Assembly (NCBI GenBank): GCA_030620935.1
Contig: JAUXIP010000138.1
Span: 1-6,116, forward strand
Direction: 5' to 3'
Length of the DNA: 6,116 bases
Origin: Deltaproteobacteria bacterium
Lineage (GTDB): Bacteria > Desulfobacterota_B > Binatia > UBA9968
The notes below the pieces were generated by a model. The model ran no database searches and was not told the origin of the DNA. It saw only the letters and a list, made by a program, of their open reading frames with translations. Shown here piece by piece: positions 1 through 6,116 of the stretch. How positions within the stretch are numbered: the first letter of the stretch is position 1; each line of letters opens with the position of its first letter. Made by a program: the position numbers and the translations under genes.

Positions 1-1021
1 GAGCGGTGTTGGCATGGATGGTACTGATCGAGCCGTCATGACCGGTGTTCATGGCCTGCATCATGTCGAGGGCCTCTCCCCCTCTGACCTCTCCGACGAT
101 AATCCGGTCGGGCCTCATTCTAAGGGCGTTTCTCACAAGATCCCGCTGGGTGACGGTCCCTTTGCCTTCGATGTTGGGTGGTCGGGTCTCTAGCCGAACA
201 ATATGCTCTTGCTGAAGCTTTAATTCCGCGGAGTCCTCGATGGTGACGATCCGCTCTTGCATGGGTATGTACGTGGATAGACAGTTAAGCAGTGTGGTCT
301 TTCCGGCCCCGGTGCCCCCGGAAATCAGTAGGTTTAATCTCGATTTGACGCAGGCCGATAGGACTTCGGCTATCTGCTCGGGCACGGAGTTGAATTGAAT
401 CAGGTCTTTCATGGTGAGCGGCTCGGCGCCAAACCGACGTATCGATAGAATAGGGCCGTCGAGGGCCAGAGGAGGAATAATGGCGTTGACTCGGGAGCCG
501 TCGGGGAGTCGGGCATCGACCATGGGCGAGGATTCGTCGATCCGACGTCCGACGCGGGAGACGATCCGCTCGATGATCTGCATGAGATGGGCGTCGTCAC
601 GAAAACGGACGTCGGCCTTTTCGAGTTTGCCGTACCGCTCTACGTACACGGCGCCGTGGGTGTTGACCAAAATGTCGGTGATCTCGGGATCTTTCATTAA
701 GGATTCCAGGGGGCCTAGTCCAAAGGCTTCGTGTTGGACTTCGGTAACGAGCCTGTCTCGGTCGCCACGGCTGAGCGGCAGGGCCTCGGCCATGACGAGC
801 TCTTCGAGAATGCGGCGGATCTCTACCCTGACCATCTCCACCTCTAGGTTGGAGAGCTTGGGGAGGTCGATGGTGTCGATCAGTTTGCGGTGAATGCGAA
901 GCTTGAGGTTCTGAAAGAAGACGTCTTGGTTGACGGCTCGGTCCGCCCCTACCAAACGACGGCCCTCGCCCTCACGGCGGGCTTTGTCGACTTCTCGCGC
1001 ATCGGGTTTCAACGGAGGCAT
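1..1021 (-). CDS. cpaF: CpaF/TadA-family pilus assembly ATPase (C-terminus missing, off the left edge)
   Basis: This is the cytoplasmic secretion ATPase (type II/IV secretion GspE superfamily, Tad subfamily) that powers Flp pilus assembly. The 340 visible residues show the N-terminal region (about 1-200) and most of the RecA-like ATPase domain. They include Walker A GGTGAGKT at 235-242, the Asp box around IEDSAEL (261-267), the Walker B region [15 protein letters not shown] (303-317) and the His box starting [13 protein letters not shown] (327-339). Relatives are usually about 450 residues, so roughly the last 100 are missing; this is a window edge, not a lesion. The ATG at 1021 is chosen because an in-frame TAG lies a few codons upstream with no other ATG between. 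It starts 4 bases after the cpaE stop, and a GGAG ribosome-binding site lies inside the cpaE 3' end, so translational coupling is likely. GC content is visibly higher than in cpaE (hand counts of 60-base rows give about 55-67% against 43-47%). Confidence 0.96.
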   Translation of the reverse strand, partial: MPPLKPDAREVDKARREGEGRRLVGADRAVNQDVFFQNLKLRIHRKLIDTIDLPKLSNLEVEMVRVEIRRILEELVMAEALPLSRGDRDRLVTEVQHEAFGLGPLESLMKDPEITDILVNTHGAVYVERYGKLEKADVRFRDDAHLMQIIERIVSRVGRRIDESSPMVDARLPDGSRVNAIIPPLALDGPILSIRRFGAEPLTMKDLIQFNSVPEQIAEVLSACVKSRLNLLISGGTGAGKTTLLNCLSTYIPMQERIVTIEDSAELKLQQEHIVRLETRPPNIEGKGTVTQRDLVRNALRMRPDRIIVGEVRGGEALDMMQAMNTGHDGSISTIHANTA

Positions 1022-1025
1022 GCCT

Positions 1026-2258
1026 CTATAACTCTCCTTTCCCTACTTTTGATCTCCCGCCAAAGCCAGGGAGCCAGCGTCTTAGAATTCCGGACTTTTT
1101 CCCTTCTCCCTCGCCGAATCCTCCGGTAATGGAAAGGCTTTCAAGGACCCCGTCCGCGAGCCCATAGTAACTCCGGGAAAGCTCGGACTTCGAATCGGCT
1201 TCCTGAATCGCCAATCCCTGGTTCAAAGCCGCGATCGCCGTAGGATAATCGTTGGGCAATGTCCAAAAGATCTTGATCCCCAGGGTCTTCTCCACCGATT
1301 CCAAGCTCATAATTTTGCTTTTGATATAGCGGTTTAAAACCAGCCGGATCTTACTCCGGTAAATGCCCAATCTTTCCAAAAACTCCAGCGCCCTGTGCGT
1401 ACTCTTCAACGACGGAACATCCATCTCTGTGACGAACAGAATCAGATGAGATTTGTCTAGGGCAAGCGAAACGGTGTCATCGAACTCCTTGGGCGTATCC
1501 ACGATCACAAAATTAAAGGACTGCGTCAGAGTGTCCAATATCTGCTCCACATCCTCCACTTTAACGATACTGGCATCTTCCGCATGAAACGGCTCAGCTA
1601 AAACCCTAACCCCGGAGGCATGCTGTACCAGAGACCCGTCCAGCATAAGTCTATCGATCCGCTTAAGGTTCTTTACCAAATCAAGGATAGTGTAGGAGGC
1701 TTCCAGGTTTAAAAAGGTCGTAACAGAACCAAACTGCAACACTAAGTCCACAATACAGACAGACTTCTTTTTGCTCGCCAGCGTGACTGCTAAGTTCGTG
1801 GCCACTGTGGTCGAGCCCACGCCTCCTTTATTCGAAAAGACGGCAATAATCCGACCTTGCTCGACACCTCTTGCCGACTGAAAATCGATTTTTCCGCGGA
1901 TACGCTCCAGGGCCTGCAAGACCTCGGGCCAATGAAAGGGTTGCATTAGGAACTCCTCGGCTCCTGAACGCATGGCCCTTAAAATCGTCTCAGGATCCTT
2001 CTCGGGCGCCGTAACGAGGATATGAACGTCAGAAAGCTTGGACTTGATTGATTGAGCAATCTCTAAGCCCTTTTCCGTATCACGGCTCAGATCAACGATG
2101 GCCAAAACAGGCCCTGGCCTTGCCGTTAGAGCTGTGTCGGCTTCTTCAAAGCCAAGGATCTGGTTTCCGACTAGATAATTTCCCTCCTTTTCGATCTGCT
2201 GACGCAGCGAAACCAAGGCGATATTATCTTGTCCGATAAGTACAACAGGGACCCTCAT
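1026..2258 (-). CDS. cpaE: CpaE/TadZ-family pilus localisation protein (receiver-like domain plus ParA/MinD-type ATPase domain)
   Basis: This 410-residue cytoplasmic protein matches the TadZ/CpaE architecture; family members help place the Tad machine in the cell. Residues 1-120 look like a response-regulator receiver fold: D56 sits in VLAIVDLS at the phospho-acceptor position and T83 in ILVTAPE. The conserved lysine before proline is Q106 (LMQPF), so it is probably an atypical receiver. Residues 135-375 are a MinD/ParA-like domain with a deviant P-loop KGGVGSTT (144-151), a DLVLQFG segment (171-177) and Walker B FVIVDTP (250-256). The second P-loop lysine is serine (S149), and the aspartate expected two residues after D171 is valine (V173), so ATP hydrolysis is doubtful. 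The tail from about 378 is glycine- and lysine-rich. The start at 2258 has only a weak GAG ribosome-binding site, 9 bases away, and lies 32 bases after the cpaC stop. The function follows from family and neighbours; the altered residues are read directly. Confidence 0.93.
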   Translation of the reverse strand: MRVPVVLIGQDNIALVSLRQQIEKEGNYLVGNQILGFEEADTALTARPGPVLAIVDLSRDTEKGLEIAQSIKSKLSDVHILVTAPEKDPETILRAMRSGAEEFLMQPFHWPEVLQALERIRGKIDFQSARGVEQGRIIAVFSNKGGVGSTTVATNLAVTLASKKKSVCIVDLVLQFGSVTTFLNLEASYTILDLVKNLKRIDRLMLDGSLVQHASGVRVLAEPFHAEDASIVKVEDVEQILDTLTQSFNFVIVDTPKEFDDTVSLALDKSHLILFVTEMDVPSLKSTHRALEFLERLGIYRSKIRLVLNRYIKSKIMSLESVEKTLGIKIFWTLPNDYPTAIAALNQGLAIQEADSKSELSRSYYGLADGVLESLSITGGFGEGEGKKSGILRRWLPGFGGRSKVGKGEL

Positions 2259-2290
2259 ACTATCTATCTCAAATTTCCCTTCCCTAGATT

Positions 2291-3850
2291 CTAAGGGATC
2301 GTCGGACCTCCCGCAGCAGAACCGCCTTGCGACTTCTTACCCGACGACGAATTAAGGCGTGGAACTTGTCGTATGTCGGGATCGTCATACTTTTCGATGG
2401 AGGGAAGCGCTGGCTTTTCTCCAGGCTTGAATGGCTTCACTATTCTTGGCGTAATCACAAAAATAAGCTCGGATTCCTGATTTCTGAAACGAGTACTGCG
2501 AAACAATGCCCCCAAGATCGGGATATCTCCCAGAAACGGGATCTTAGTAACGTCTTTCAGGATCCTGCGGTCCAATAGACCACCCAAAACGAGACTTTCT
2601 CCCTCTTTGAGCTCTACGCGACTTACACTCCGTCGAACCTTAAGGCCGGGGATTCCCGCGACATTCACACTCGGATCCAGATCACTGACTTCCGGAAAAA
2701 CTCTAAGATCAATGGAATTGGACCACGTGATCGTAGGAACAAAGTCTAAACGTACACCGAAGGGTTTAAATTCGATTTCAACGTCGTCCTGCCCTACTAC
2801 GGCTACAGGGAATTCACCGCCGGCTAGAAAACCCCCAGAACGCCCATTTTTCATCACCAGCCTGGGCTGGGCTAGAATTTCTGTGAGATTCTTGTTTTGA
2901 AGCAAACGGTATAAAGTTTTCAGAGCAAACGAATTATTGACGAACGTGAAGATTCCGGTAGGCGAACCGAGGATAAATTCAGTCGCACCAGTCGGGCCAA
3001 CCACGGCCCCGTCTGCAATAAGGGTCGACGGGAATCCCGACTGATCCGCCAGAAGTGTAAGAGAACTAACATTGCCCTCATCCAGTAGCCAATCGAAGCC
3101 AATTTCTCTCAACTTGCTGATTGCCACCTCAGCTACAATTACGCTCACCTCAATCTGACGCACCTCTTTGATAATCAACAAGTCAATAATTCCGGGAATG
3201 GATCTTTTGTCTCCCCATCGATTAGCTACGGAAAGCGATCCTTCCTCTCGAAAGGCTAATTGACCACCTCCTGCAAAAGCTGTCCCGGTCGTAGGAAGCC
3301 GAACCGCATCGGTCTGGACAGTCACAGACTGGCTAGTAGCCTGAGTCGGCGCCACTTCTTCCGGCGGCCTTGGAGGGAGAAAGGTCTTGGCAATGGCAAG
3401 GACCTTGTCATAGACCACCTCGTTGGAGACCTCGCCCTTAAGCAGGATGGCAGGGCCTGAAGTCGATACGTCAATTTTCTCCTCCGGGAAGATGGCCCTA
3501 AATTGCCTGCGTAGCGCGGCAACATCCGGCGCGACAACGAGATCATAATTGGTCACCCCTCCCTTATCGTCAAATATCACGAGAGATGTTGTGCCCACAG
3601 ATTTTCCGTTAAGCAGGATCTGATTGGGCGCTAAAACTACCACATCAGCGATCTCCGGTTGGGTCACCGATACTCTTTTTGCCCGTTGCGCTAAACGGAA
3701 AACCAGAGATTTGTTCACTGTCACCGTCACGGAAGGAGAAATTTCTTGACTCCAGCCGTCTTGCCGAGCAAAAAACAATAGGGCCAAAATCACTAGACCC
3801 ATACTGCACTTCGTTACCGCACTTCCTAGTTTTCCGCCCTGATATCGCAT
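2291..3850 (-). CDS. cpaC: CpaC/RcpA-family outer-membrane secretin of the Tad pilus
   Basis: This is a 519-residue secretin expected to form the multimeric outer-membrane channel for the Flp pilus. Residues 1-35 form a Sec signal peptide: lysines in the n-region, a hydrophobic core GLVILALLFFA (18-28) and likely cleavage near GWS/QE. Residues about 38-107 match the pilus-secretin N-terminal domain, 113-157 look like a BON domain, and a Pro/Thr/Gln-rich linker follows at about 158-218. The secretin core runs from about 225 to 472, with the signature IPFLGDIPILGALFRS at 437-452 and the terminal strand ELIFVITPRIVKP. A hydrophilic tail of about 45 residues ends the protein. The frame stays open upstream to an ATG at 3949. 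That 33-codon extension lies largely in the inserted repeat element and would put a hydrophilic stretch before the signal peptide. The ATG at 3850 has a perfect AGGAGG site 5 bases away and is preferred. Confidence 0.95.
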   Translation of the reverse strand: MRYQGGKLGSAVTKCSMGLVILALLFFARQDGWSQEISPSVTVTVNKSLVFRLAQRAKRVSVTQPEIADVVVLAPNQILLNGKSVGTTSLVIFDDKGGVTNYDLVVAPDVAALRRQFRAIFPEEKIDVSTSGPAILLKGEVSNEVVYDKVLAIAKTFLPPRPPEEVAPTQATSQSVTVQTDAVRLPTTGTAFAGGGQLAFREEGSLSVANRWGDKRSIPGIIDLLIIKEVRQIEVSVIVAEVAISKLREIGFDWLLDEGNVSSLTLLADQSGFPSTLIADGAVVGPTGATEFILGSPTGIFTFVNNSFALKTLYRLLQNKNLTEILAQPRLVMKNGRSGGFLAGGEFPVAVVGQDDVEIEFKPFGVRLDFVPTITWSNSIDLRVFPEVSDLDPSVNVAGIPGLKVRRSVSRVELKEGESLVLGGLLDRRILKDVTKIPFLGDIPILGALFRSTRFRNQESELIFVITPRIVKPFKPGEKPALPSIEKYDDPDIRQVPRLNSSSGKKSQGGSAAGGPTIP

Positions 3851-3855
3851 GTATT

Positions 3856-3861
3856 CCTCCT
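3856..3861 (-). promoter_or_regulatory. Strong Shine-Dalgarno site (AGGAGG) that fixes the cpaC start
   Basis: A perfect AGGAGG on the minus strand lies 5 bases before the ATG at 3850. It is the best ribosome-binding site in the window. It decides the cpaC start in favour of the signal-peptide-proximal ATG over the upstream ATG at 3949. It also lies just outside the inserted element, whose edge is at 3879, so translation of cpaC survives the insertion. Confidence 0.85.
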
Positions 3862-3878
3862 CTTCCCTGACTTTTCCG

Positions 3879-3897
3879 TTAGCAGCCTGCTGAAAAA
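3879..3897 (+). repeat. Left terminal inverted repeat of the MITE-like element
   Basis: The 19 bases TTAGCAGCCTGCTGAAAAA pair imperfectly with the right end of the element (15 of 19 match). The repeat is itself a small palindrome, AGCAG-C-CTGCT, so each end could fold as a hairpin in single-stranded DNA or RNA. Confidence 0.6.
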
Positions 3898-3912
3898 GAC
3901 CCATCTGCCATA

Positions 3913-3929
3913 GCCTGCCGATGGCAGGC
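3913..3929. repeat. Perfect 7-bp inverted repeat inside the element
   Basis: GCCTGCC and GGCAGGC are separated by the three bases GAT, giving a perfect hairpin just inside the left end of the element. No T-run follows on either strand, so it is not an intrinsic terminator. It is more likely part of the element's own folded structure. Confidence 0.6.
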
Positions 3930-4098
3930 GTTATGATGGTCGCGCTCAATCCCCTCGCTCCAACGTACTGCTTACGTATGCGTCCACTCGCGGGTCTCGC
4001 GCGCGCCGTTCGGCTACCTTCGTCCCGAGCTCAGGCCGAGGGGAGCTCACGCTCGAAGCCTTGCATCTGGAACCTGTTTGACCAGGCTGAGAGCAGAG

Positions 4099-4117
4099 TT
4101 TTTCAACACTCTGTTAA
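4099..4117 (-). repeat. Right terminal inverted repeat of the MITE-like element, containing the cpaB stop codon
   Basis: Read on the minus strand the 19 bases are TTAACAGAGTGTTGAAAAA, matching the left repeat at 15 of 19 positions. The first bases include the TAA stop of cpaB (4116-4114). AACA and TGTT inside the repeat form a short internal palindrome, like that of the left end. Confidence 0.6.
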
Positions 4118-4941
4118 AATTCTACTACAGACCTCGCGTTTCCATGATACACCTCGACTCGATAGGGCTTCGGACTCGCTGCGGCTCGAGGCGATCCCCG
4201 TCTAGGCGGAGGAGCAGAGATTGAAAGTAGGTCGCGCTTATTGCTTCCGCGTGTCATAGCCAACTGGTCATCCCCCATAGCCCTGAGGGCCAGGATGATC
4301 TGCCCCTCCTGCGAAGCCAGAGAAAGCTTTTCCGCCTCCTCGGGGGTTACTTCCAACGTAATGGAGCGGACGACCTGCGCTTTTCCGTCCTTATGCTCCA
4401 AATTTTGTGCTACAGAAAGAACGCGCTTGTTTTGGAGAACAATCTTCGATAGTTTATCATCCTGCGATTTTTTCCCGGGAGGAACCGCGGTAACAATCAC
4501 ATCCACGCGATCGTCGGGCTTAATAAAGCCACTCACCCCAATGACCTCGTCTACCCTGATTGCCACGGCCCGATGACCCTGGGTCAAACGAACCGTAAGC
4601 CCGGCTTCCTTCCCAGCCATCCTCGATTCTAAAAGGGGCTCGCCGGCAACTACCTTGATCTTGACGACCTTGCCAAGAAGTTGTCCCGTAGACTTAAAAG
4701 AGTCTCGAGGAACGGAAGCTTTTGGCCATTGCACTGACTTAATCAATCCCCCTTGAACCGACTTCTCAGTAAAAGTCGTTCCCGCCGGAATATCCTTGCC
4801 CGCCACCACTATATTCTGTGTATCTATCTGCATGGCCCTAGAGGCCGCCTTCTGCTCCTGCAAGAAGTTATAGATGCCGTAGGCAGCAATGAAACCGAAA
4901 AAGATAGCTGCGACGATTGTAATTTTTAATCTGTTCGGCAT
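4114..4941 (-). CDS. cpaB: CpaB/RcpC-family Flp pilus assembly protein
   Basis: This 275-residue protein is anchored in the inner membrane and faces the periplasm. It has one N-terminal transmembrane segment or uncleaved signal anchor (about 7-26, after positive residues R4 and K6). An SAF domain follows at about 42-108, recognisable from VVAGKDIPAGTTF. The RcpC/CpaB domain (about 113-225) contains GVSGFIKPDDRVDVIVT (135-151). RcpC-type proteins work with the secretin, and cpaC follows directly. A Pro/Ala/Arg-rich linker (about 243-259) leads to the short C-terminal motif YRVEVYHGNARSVVEF, which resembles the usual family ending, so the protein looks complete. The start at 4941 has a GGGG-type ribosome-binding site 7 bases upstream (4949-4952), preceded by an A8 run. 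The stop codon lies inside the terminal repeat of the adjoining element. Confidence 0.93.
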   Translation of the reverse strand: MPNRLKITIVAAIFFGFIAAYGIYNFLQEQKAASRAMQIDTQNIVVAGKDIPAGTTFTEKSVQGGLIKSVQWPKASVPRDSFKSTGQLLGKVVKIKVVAGEPLLESRMAGKEAGLTVRLTQGHRAVAIRVDEVIGVSGFIKPDDRVDVIVTAVPPGKKSQDDKLSKIVLQNKRVLSVAQNLEHKDGKAQVVRSITLEVTPEEAEKLSLASQEGQIILALRAMGDDQLAMTRGSNKRDLLSISAPPPRRGSPRAAASPKPYRVEVYHGNARSVVEF

Positions 4942-5024
4942 ATAAAGTCCCCTTTTTTTTAAAGAATTAGATTTACCCCTATATTAGGTTATTTGCAAGT
5001 GAAATCAGCATTGGCTCGGGTCCG

Positions 5025-5582
5025 CTAAAACCCTGCCCACTCCCCATTAGGGTCCAGATAAAAGGCAACTAAAGCTCCCAACCCGATGGCGACCCCATAC
5101 GGCACTGTGCCTGCCGCCTTTTTTAATGCTCTATCATTGACGCTCTCCGGAAGAGTTCTACCTCGGCCGCCAACCAACAGCTTTATGTCTTCCCAGGCTC
5201 TATTAAAGAACCCAATATCCGCACTCTTTCTTAGAATAACTGAAGCTACTGCTAATAAACCCCCAAAAAGAGCGCAATAGAAAAAGATACGGGGAATCCA
5301 TTGAATCCCAAATATGGCCCCGAACGTGCCCATAAACTTGACGTCTCCCGCGCCCATCCAGCCAAGAGCAAAAGGGATCAATAAAACTCCGATTCCCGCC
5401 AAAAAGCCTAAAACGCTATCGAAGAGTTGGGGAACGCCCCTGAATGCATTGAACAAAACGCCCCCTGCCAAGCCCACTAAAATCAATTTGTTAGGGATCT
5501 TATTTTTCTTGATGTCACAAACCGCGGCAAAAGAGGTGAAACCGATTAGAAATACATTGAAGATGAGGGTTTCGCTCACCAT
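5025..5582 (-). CDS. cpaA: TadV/CpaA-type prepilin peptidase (A24 aspartic protease)
   Basis: This 185-residue polytopic inner-membrane protease should cleave the leader of the Flp prepilin and pseudopilins. The two catalytic aspartates of the A24 family are visible: D23 in CDIKKNKIPN and D80 in GAGDVKFMG. The conserved PYG near the C-terminus is at 161-163. Hydrophobic segments lie at about 5-22, 33-47, 57-75, 84-117 (probably two) and 158-176. There is no N-terminal methyltransferase domain or cysteine zinc motif as in bifunctional PilD, which fits the short TadV class. The ATG at 5582 is preceded by AGGTG 4 bases away. GTG is the second codon and could be an alternative start. The gene lies 376 bases after flp across a structured spacer and 83 bases before cpaB. 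It probably opens the transcript of the assembly genes. Confidence 0.94.
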   Translation of the reverse strand: MVSETLIFNVFLIGFTSFAAVCDIKKNKIPNKLILVGLAGGVLFNAFRGVPQLFDSVLGFLAGIGVLLIPFALGWMGAGDVKFMGTFGAIFGIQWIPRIFFYCALFGGLLAVASVILRKSADIGFFNRAWEDIKLLVGGRGRTLPESVNDRALKKAAGTVPYGVAIGLGALVAFYLDPNGEWAGF

Positions 5583-5714
5583 CCGACACCTGCAAGCAAA
5601 GTATTCAGAAACGCGAATGAGTCAGTAAACACAGGAACTCTGCTGCTTTTAGAGCGAACCATAGAGTTCTGGTCCCAAATTTAGACGCCGTTATTAAAAT
5701 CTGCTAAGGTCCCG

Positions 5715-5742
5715 ATGATACACCCAAAATATTGTCTGTAAA
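5715..5742 (-). promoter_or_regulatory. Sigma-70-like promoter for the cpaA-cpaF assembly operon
   Basis: On the minus strand, TTTACA (5742-5737, 5 of 6 to TTGACA) and TATCAT (5720-5715, 5 of 6 to TATAAT) are 16 bases apart. The site lies downstream of the flp terminator-like hairpins and upstream of cpaA, giving a predicted start near 5708 and a leader of about 125 bases. Position and match both support it, but no activator site was recognised. Confidence 0.5.
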
Positions 5743-5793
5743 GAAAAAACCAGAAGTACCGCTATAGCAGACCTTCCTCCCTTGTTCGAAATT

Positions 5794-5827
5794 GAGCTAT
5801 CTCACCTCTAGGTGCTTTGTCTAGCTC
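5794..5827 (-). promoter_or_regulatory. Bulged hairpin in the flp-cpaA spacer
   Basis: GAGCTA and TAGCTC (5794-5799 and 5822-5827) enclose a second inverted repeat, CACCT/AGGTG (5803-5807 and 5810-5814). This is the third and last folded unit after flp and lies upstream of the predicted cpaA promoter. The 2-base inner loop is tight, so the inner stem would open somewhat. No role is visible; it may stabilise or process the flp transcript end. Confidence 0.35.
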
Positions 5828-5837
5828 CGTAAATGAA

Positions 5838-5894
5838 TTTCGGAGAACGCACCCTACCCCTCCCTTACTAGAGGGGCAAGATGCTTCTCCGAAA
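5838..5894 (-). promoter_or_regulatory. Long stem-loop (about 25 bp) downstream of flp
   Basis: The outer arms TTTCGGAGAA (5838-5847) and TTCTCCGAAA (5885-5894) pair perfectly. The interior continues as GCAT/GTGC, then CTTGCCCCTC/GAGGGGTAGG around an 8-base loop, with several G-U pairs and one bulged base. The result is an almost continuous stem. No T-run follows it in the direction of flp transcription, so it does not look like a classic intrinsic terminator. It could be an RNA stabiliser at the pilin mRNA 3' end, an attenuator with the next CGGAG repeat, or a relic of a repeat element. Confidence 0.55.
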
Positions 5895-5928
5895 ACCAGG
5901 TCAAGACAACTATTATGTCGTCTTGACC
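5891..5928 (-). terminator. Probable intrinsic terminator of flp
   Basis: About 30 bases after the flp stop, GGTCAAGAC and GTCTTGACC form a perfect 9-bp stem (5920-5928 with 5899-5907). The stem extends by three more pairs, one of them G-U, around the loop ATAATA. On the minus strand it is followed by TGGTTTT. The T-run is short and displaced by three bases, so termination may be partial and allow some read-through into cpaA. Confidence 0.5.
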
Positions 5929-5958
5929 CTCACTTACTTGACTCCAACGAATGCTCTC

Positions 5959-6116
5959 TTAACAGTTCCCTGTGCCATCCGCACAACTATCCAACTCACT
6001 GCCCACAGATGTGAAGATGTTCGTGATGCTGCTTCCTATATCTGTCGCACTCACAGCAACCCAGATGCCCAGGACGACAAGACCCACGATTAAAGCATAT
6101 TCTGTGAGACCTTGAC
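5959..6116 (-). CDS. flp: Flp-family type IVb major pilin (5' end off the right edge)
   Basis: The last 51 codons and the TAA stop of a small pilin are visible. The segment begins QGLTEYALIVGLVVLGIWVAV, the hallmark Flp region: a Glu-Tyr pair followed by a hydrophobic helix. The split codon at the edge ends in GT, consistent with the Gly (GGT) that precedes the prepilin peptidase cut. If so, the glutamate is residue 5 of the mature pilin, as the family requires, and the visible part is the whole mature protein of 51 residues. The rest, about 22-51, is a short polar region ending in SCADGTGNC, with cysteines 44 and 51 (the last residue). The peptidase that should cut it, CpaA, is encoded next. 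No other pilin copy is seen in the window. The leader peptide, ribosome-binding site and promoter are outside the window. Confidence 0.92.
   Translation of the reverse strand, partial: QGLTEYALIVGLVVLGIWVAVSATDIGSSITNIFTSVGSELDSCADGTGNC

Larger units (their letters stand above)
3879..4117. mobile_element. MITE-like non-coding element with imperfect terminal inverted repeats, inserted at the cpaB stop codon
   Basis: The 239-base stretch is bounded by 19-base inverted repeats matching at 15 of 19 positions (TTAGCAGCCTGCTGAAAAA at the left; TTAACAGAGTGTTGAAAAA reading inward from the right). It carries no credible gene, contains small palindromes, and separates two genes that otherwise sit in a tightly packed operon. 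TTA is present at both ends (3879-3881 and 4114-4116) and could be a target duplication of TA or TTA. Collapsing it rebuilds cpaB with the same TAA stop, followed by 28 bases and then the cpaC ATG. No transposase is present, so it would be a non-autonomous element mobilised in trans, perhaps of IS630/Tc1 type if the duplication is TA. Identity to any named family could not be checked. Confidence 0.6.

Noticed and set aside
411..893. A 160-codon plus-strand ORF inside the cpaF region
   Set aside because: It lies antisense to the clearly coding cpaF frame, has a Ser/Arg-rich low-complexity product typical of an antisense shadow, and no recognisable domain.
4114..4176. Possibility that the element truncated cpaB
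   Set aside because: The C-terminus keeps the family-like ending VEVYHGNARSVVEF, and removal of the element restores the same stop codon, so the protein appears full length.
3921..4205. A 94-codon plus-strand ORF across the repeat element and the cpaB 3' end
   Set aside because: It runs from non-coding element sequence into the antisense of cpaB, has no domain, and has no ribosome-binding site that I can see.
4953..4960. Run of eight T on the plus strand (A8 on the minus strand) before cpaB, considered as a terminator
   Set aside because: In the direction of transcription it is an A-run with no GC-rich stem before it, and it sits just ahead of the cpaB ribosome-binding site.
5838..5928. Repeated folded units considered as a CRISPR array or tRNA cluster
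   Set aside because: The arms of the three hairpins differ in sequence, there is no regular repeat-spacer spacing, and no cloverleaf could be drawn.
5817..6093. Two overlapping plus-strand ORFs of 65 and 70 codons opposite flp
   Set aside because: They cross the flp hairpins and the antisense of a well-supported pilin; the products are unrecognisable.

Overview
The window is a tight-adherence (Tad/Flp) pilus locus read entirely on the minus strand. From right to left, which is the direction of transcription, it holds: the 3' end of a Flp major pilin gene; a 376-base structured spacer with hairpins and a good sigma-70-like promoter; a TadV/CpaA prepilin peptidase; CpaB/RcpC; CpaC/RcpA secretin; CpaE/TadZ; and the first 340 codons of the CpaF/TadA ATPase, which leaves the window at its left edge. 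No plus-strand gene is convincing. TadB, TadC and the minor pseudopilins are not in view and would be expected further left.

The genes form one export machine. Flp is the pilin subunit. CpaA cleaves its leader at the inner membrane. CpaF powers assembly from the cytoplasm. CpaE helps position the machine. CpaC forms the outer-membrane channel, and CpaB is a periplasmic partner of that channel. Spacing is operon-like: 83 bases cpaA-cpaB, 32 bases cpaC-cpaE and 4 bases cpaE-cpaF. The exception is cpaB-cpaC, where a gap of 263 bases is almost wholly filled by a 239-bp element with imperfect terminal inverted repeats. The element sits exactly on the cpaB stop codon. Removing it and collapsing its flanking TTA repeat restores an ordinary 28-base junction with the cpaB stop intact.

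The flp-cpaA spacer is the other non-coding region of note. It holds three successive hairpins, including one of about 25 base pairs, and then a promoter. This fits a strongly expressed pilin gene separated by termination or processing from the less expressed assembly genes.

The source is a Gram-negative (diderm) bacterium, because a secretin is encoded. The gene order flp-cpaA-cpaB-cpaC-cpaE-cpaF and the TTTTTCARCAnnCTGYTAA-type repeat ends are reminiscent of Nitrospirota, NC10 or deltaproteobacterial genomes, but this placement is only an impression. The Tad system itself is well known. The less ordinary points are the element at the stop codon, the structured leader, a TadZ with altered ATPase residues, and a pilin ending in a cysteine pair.
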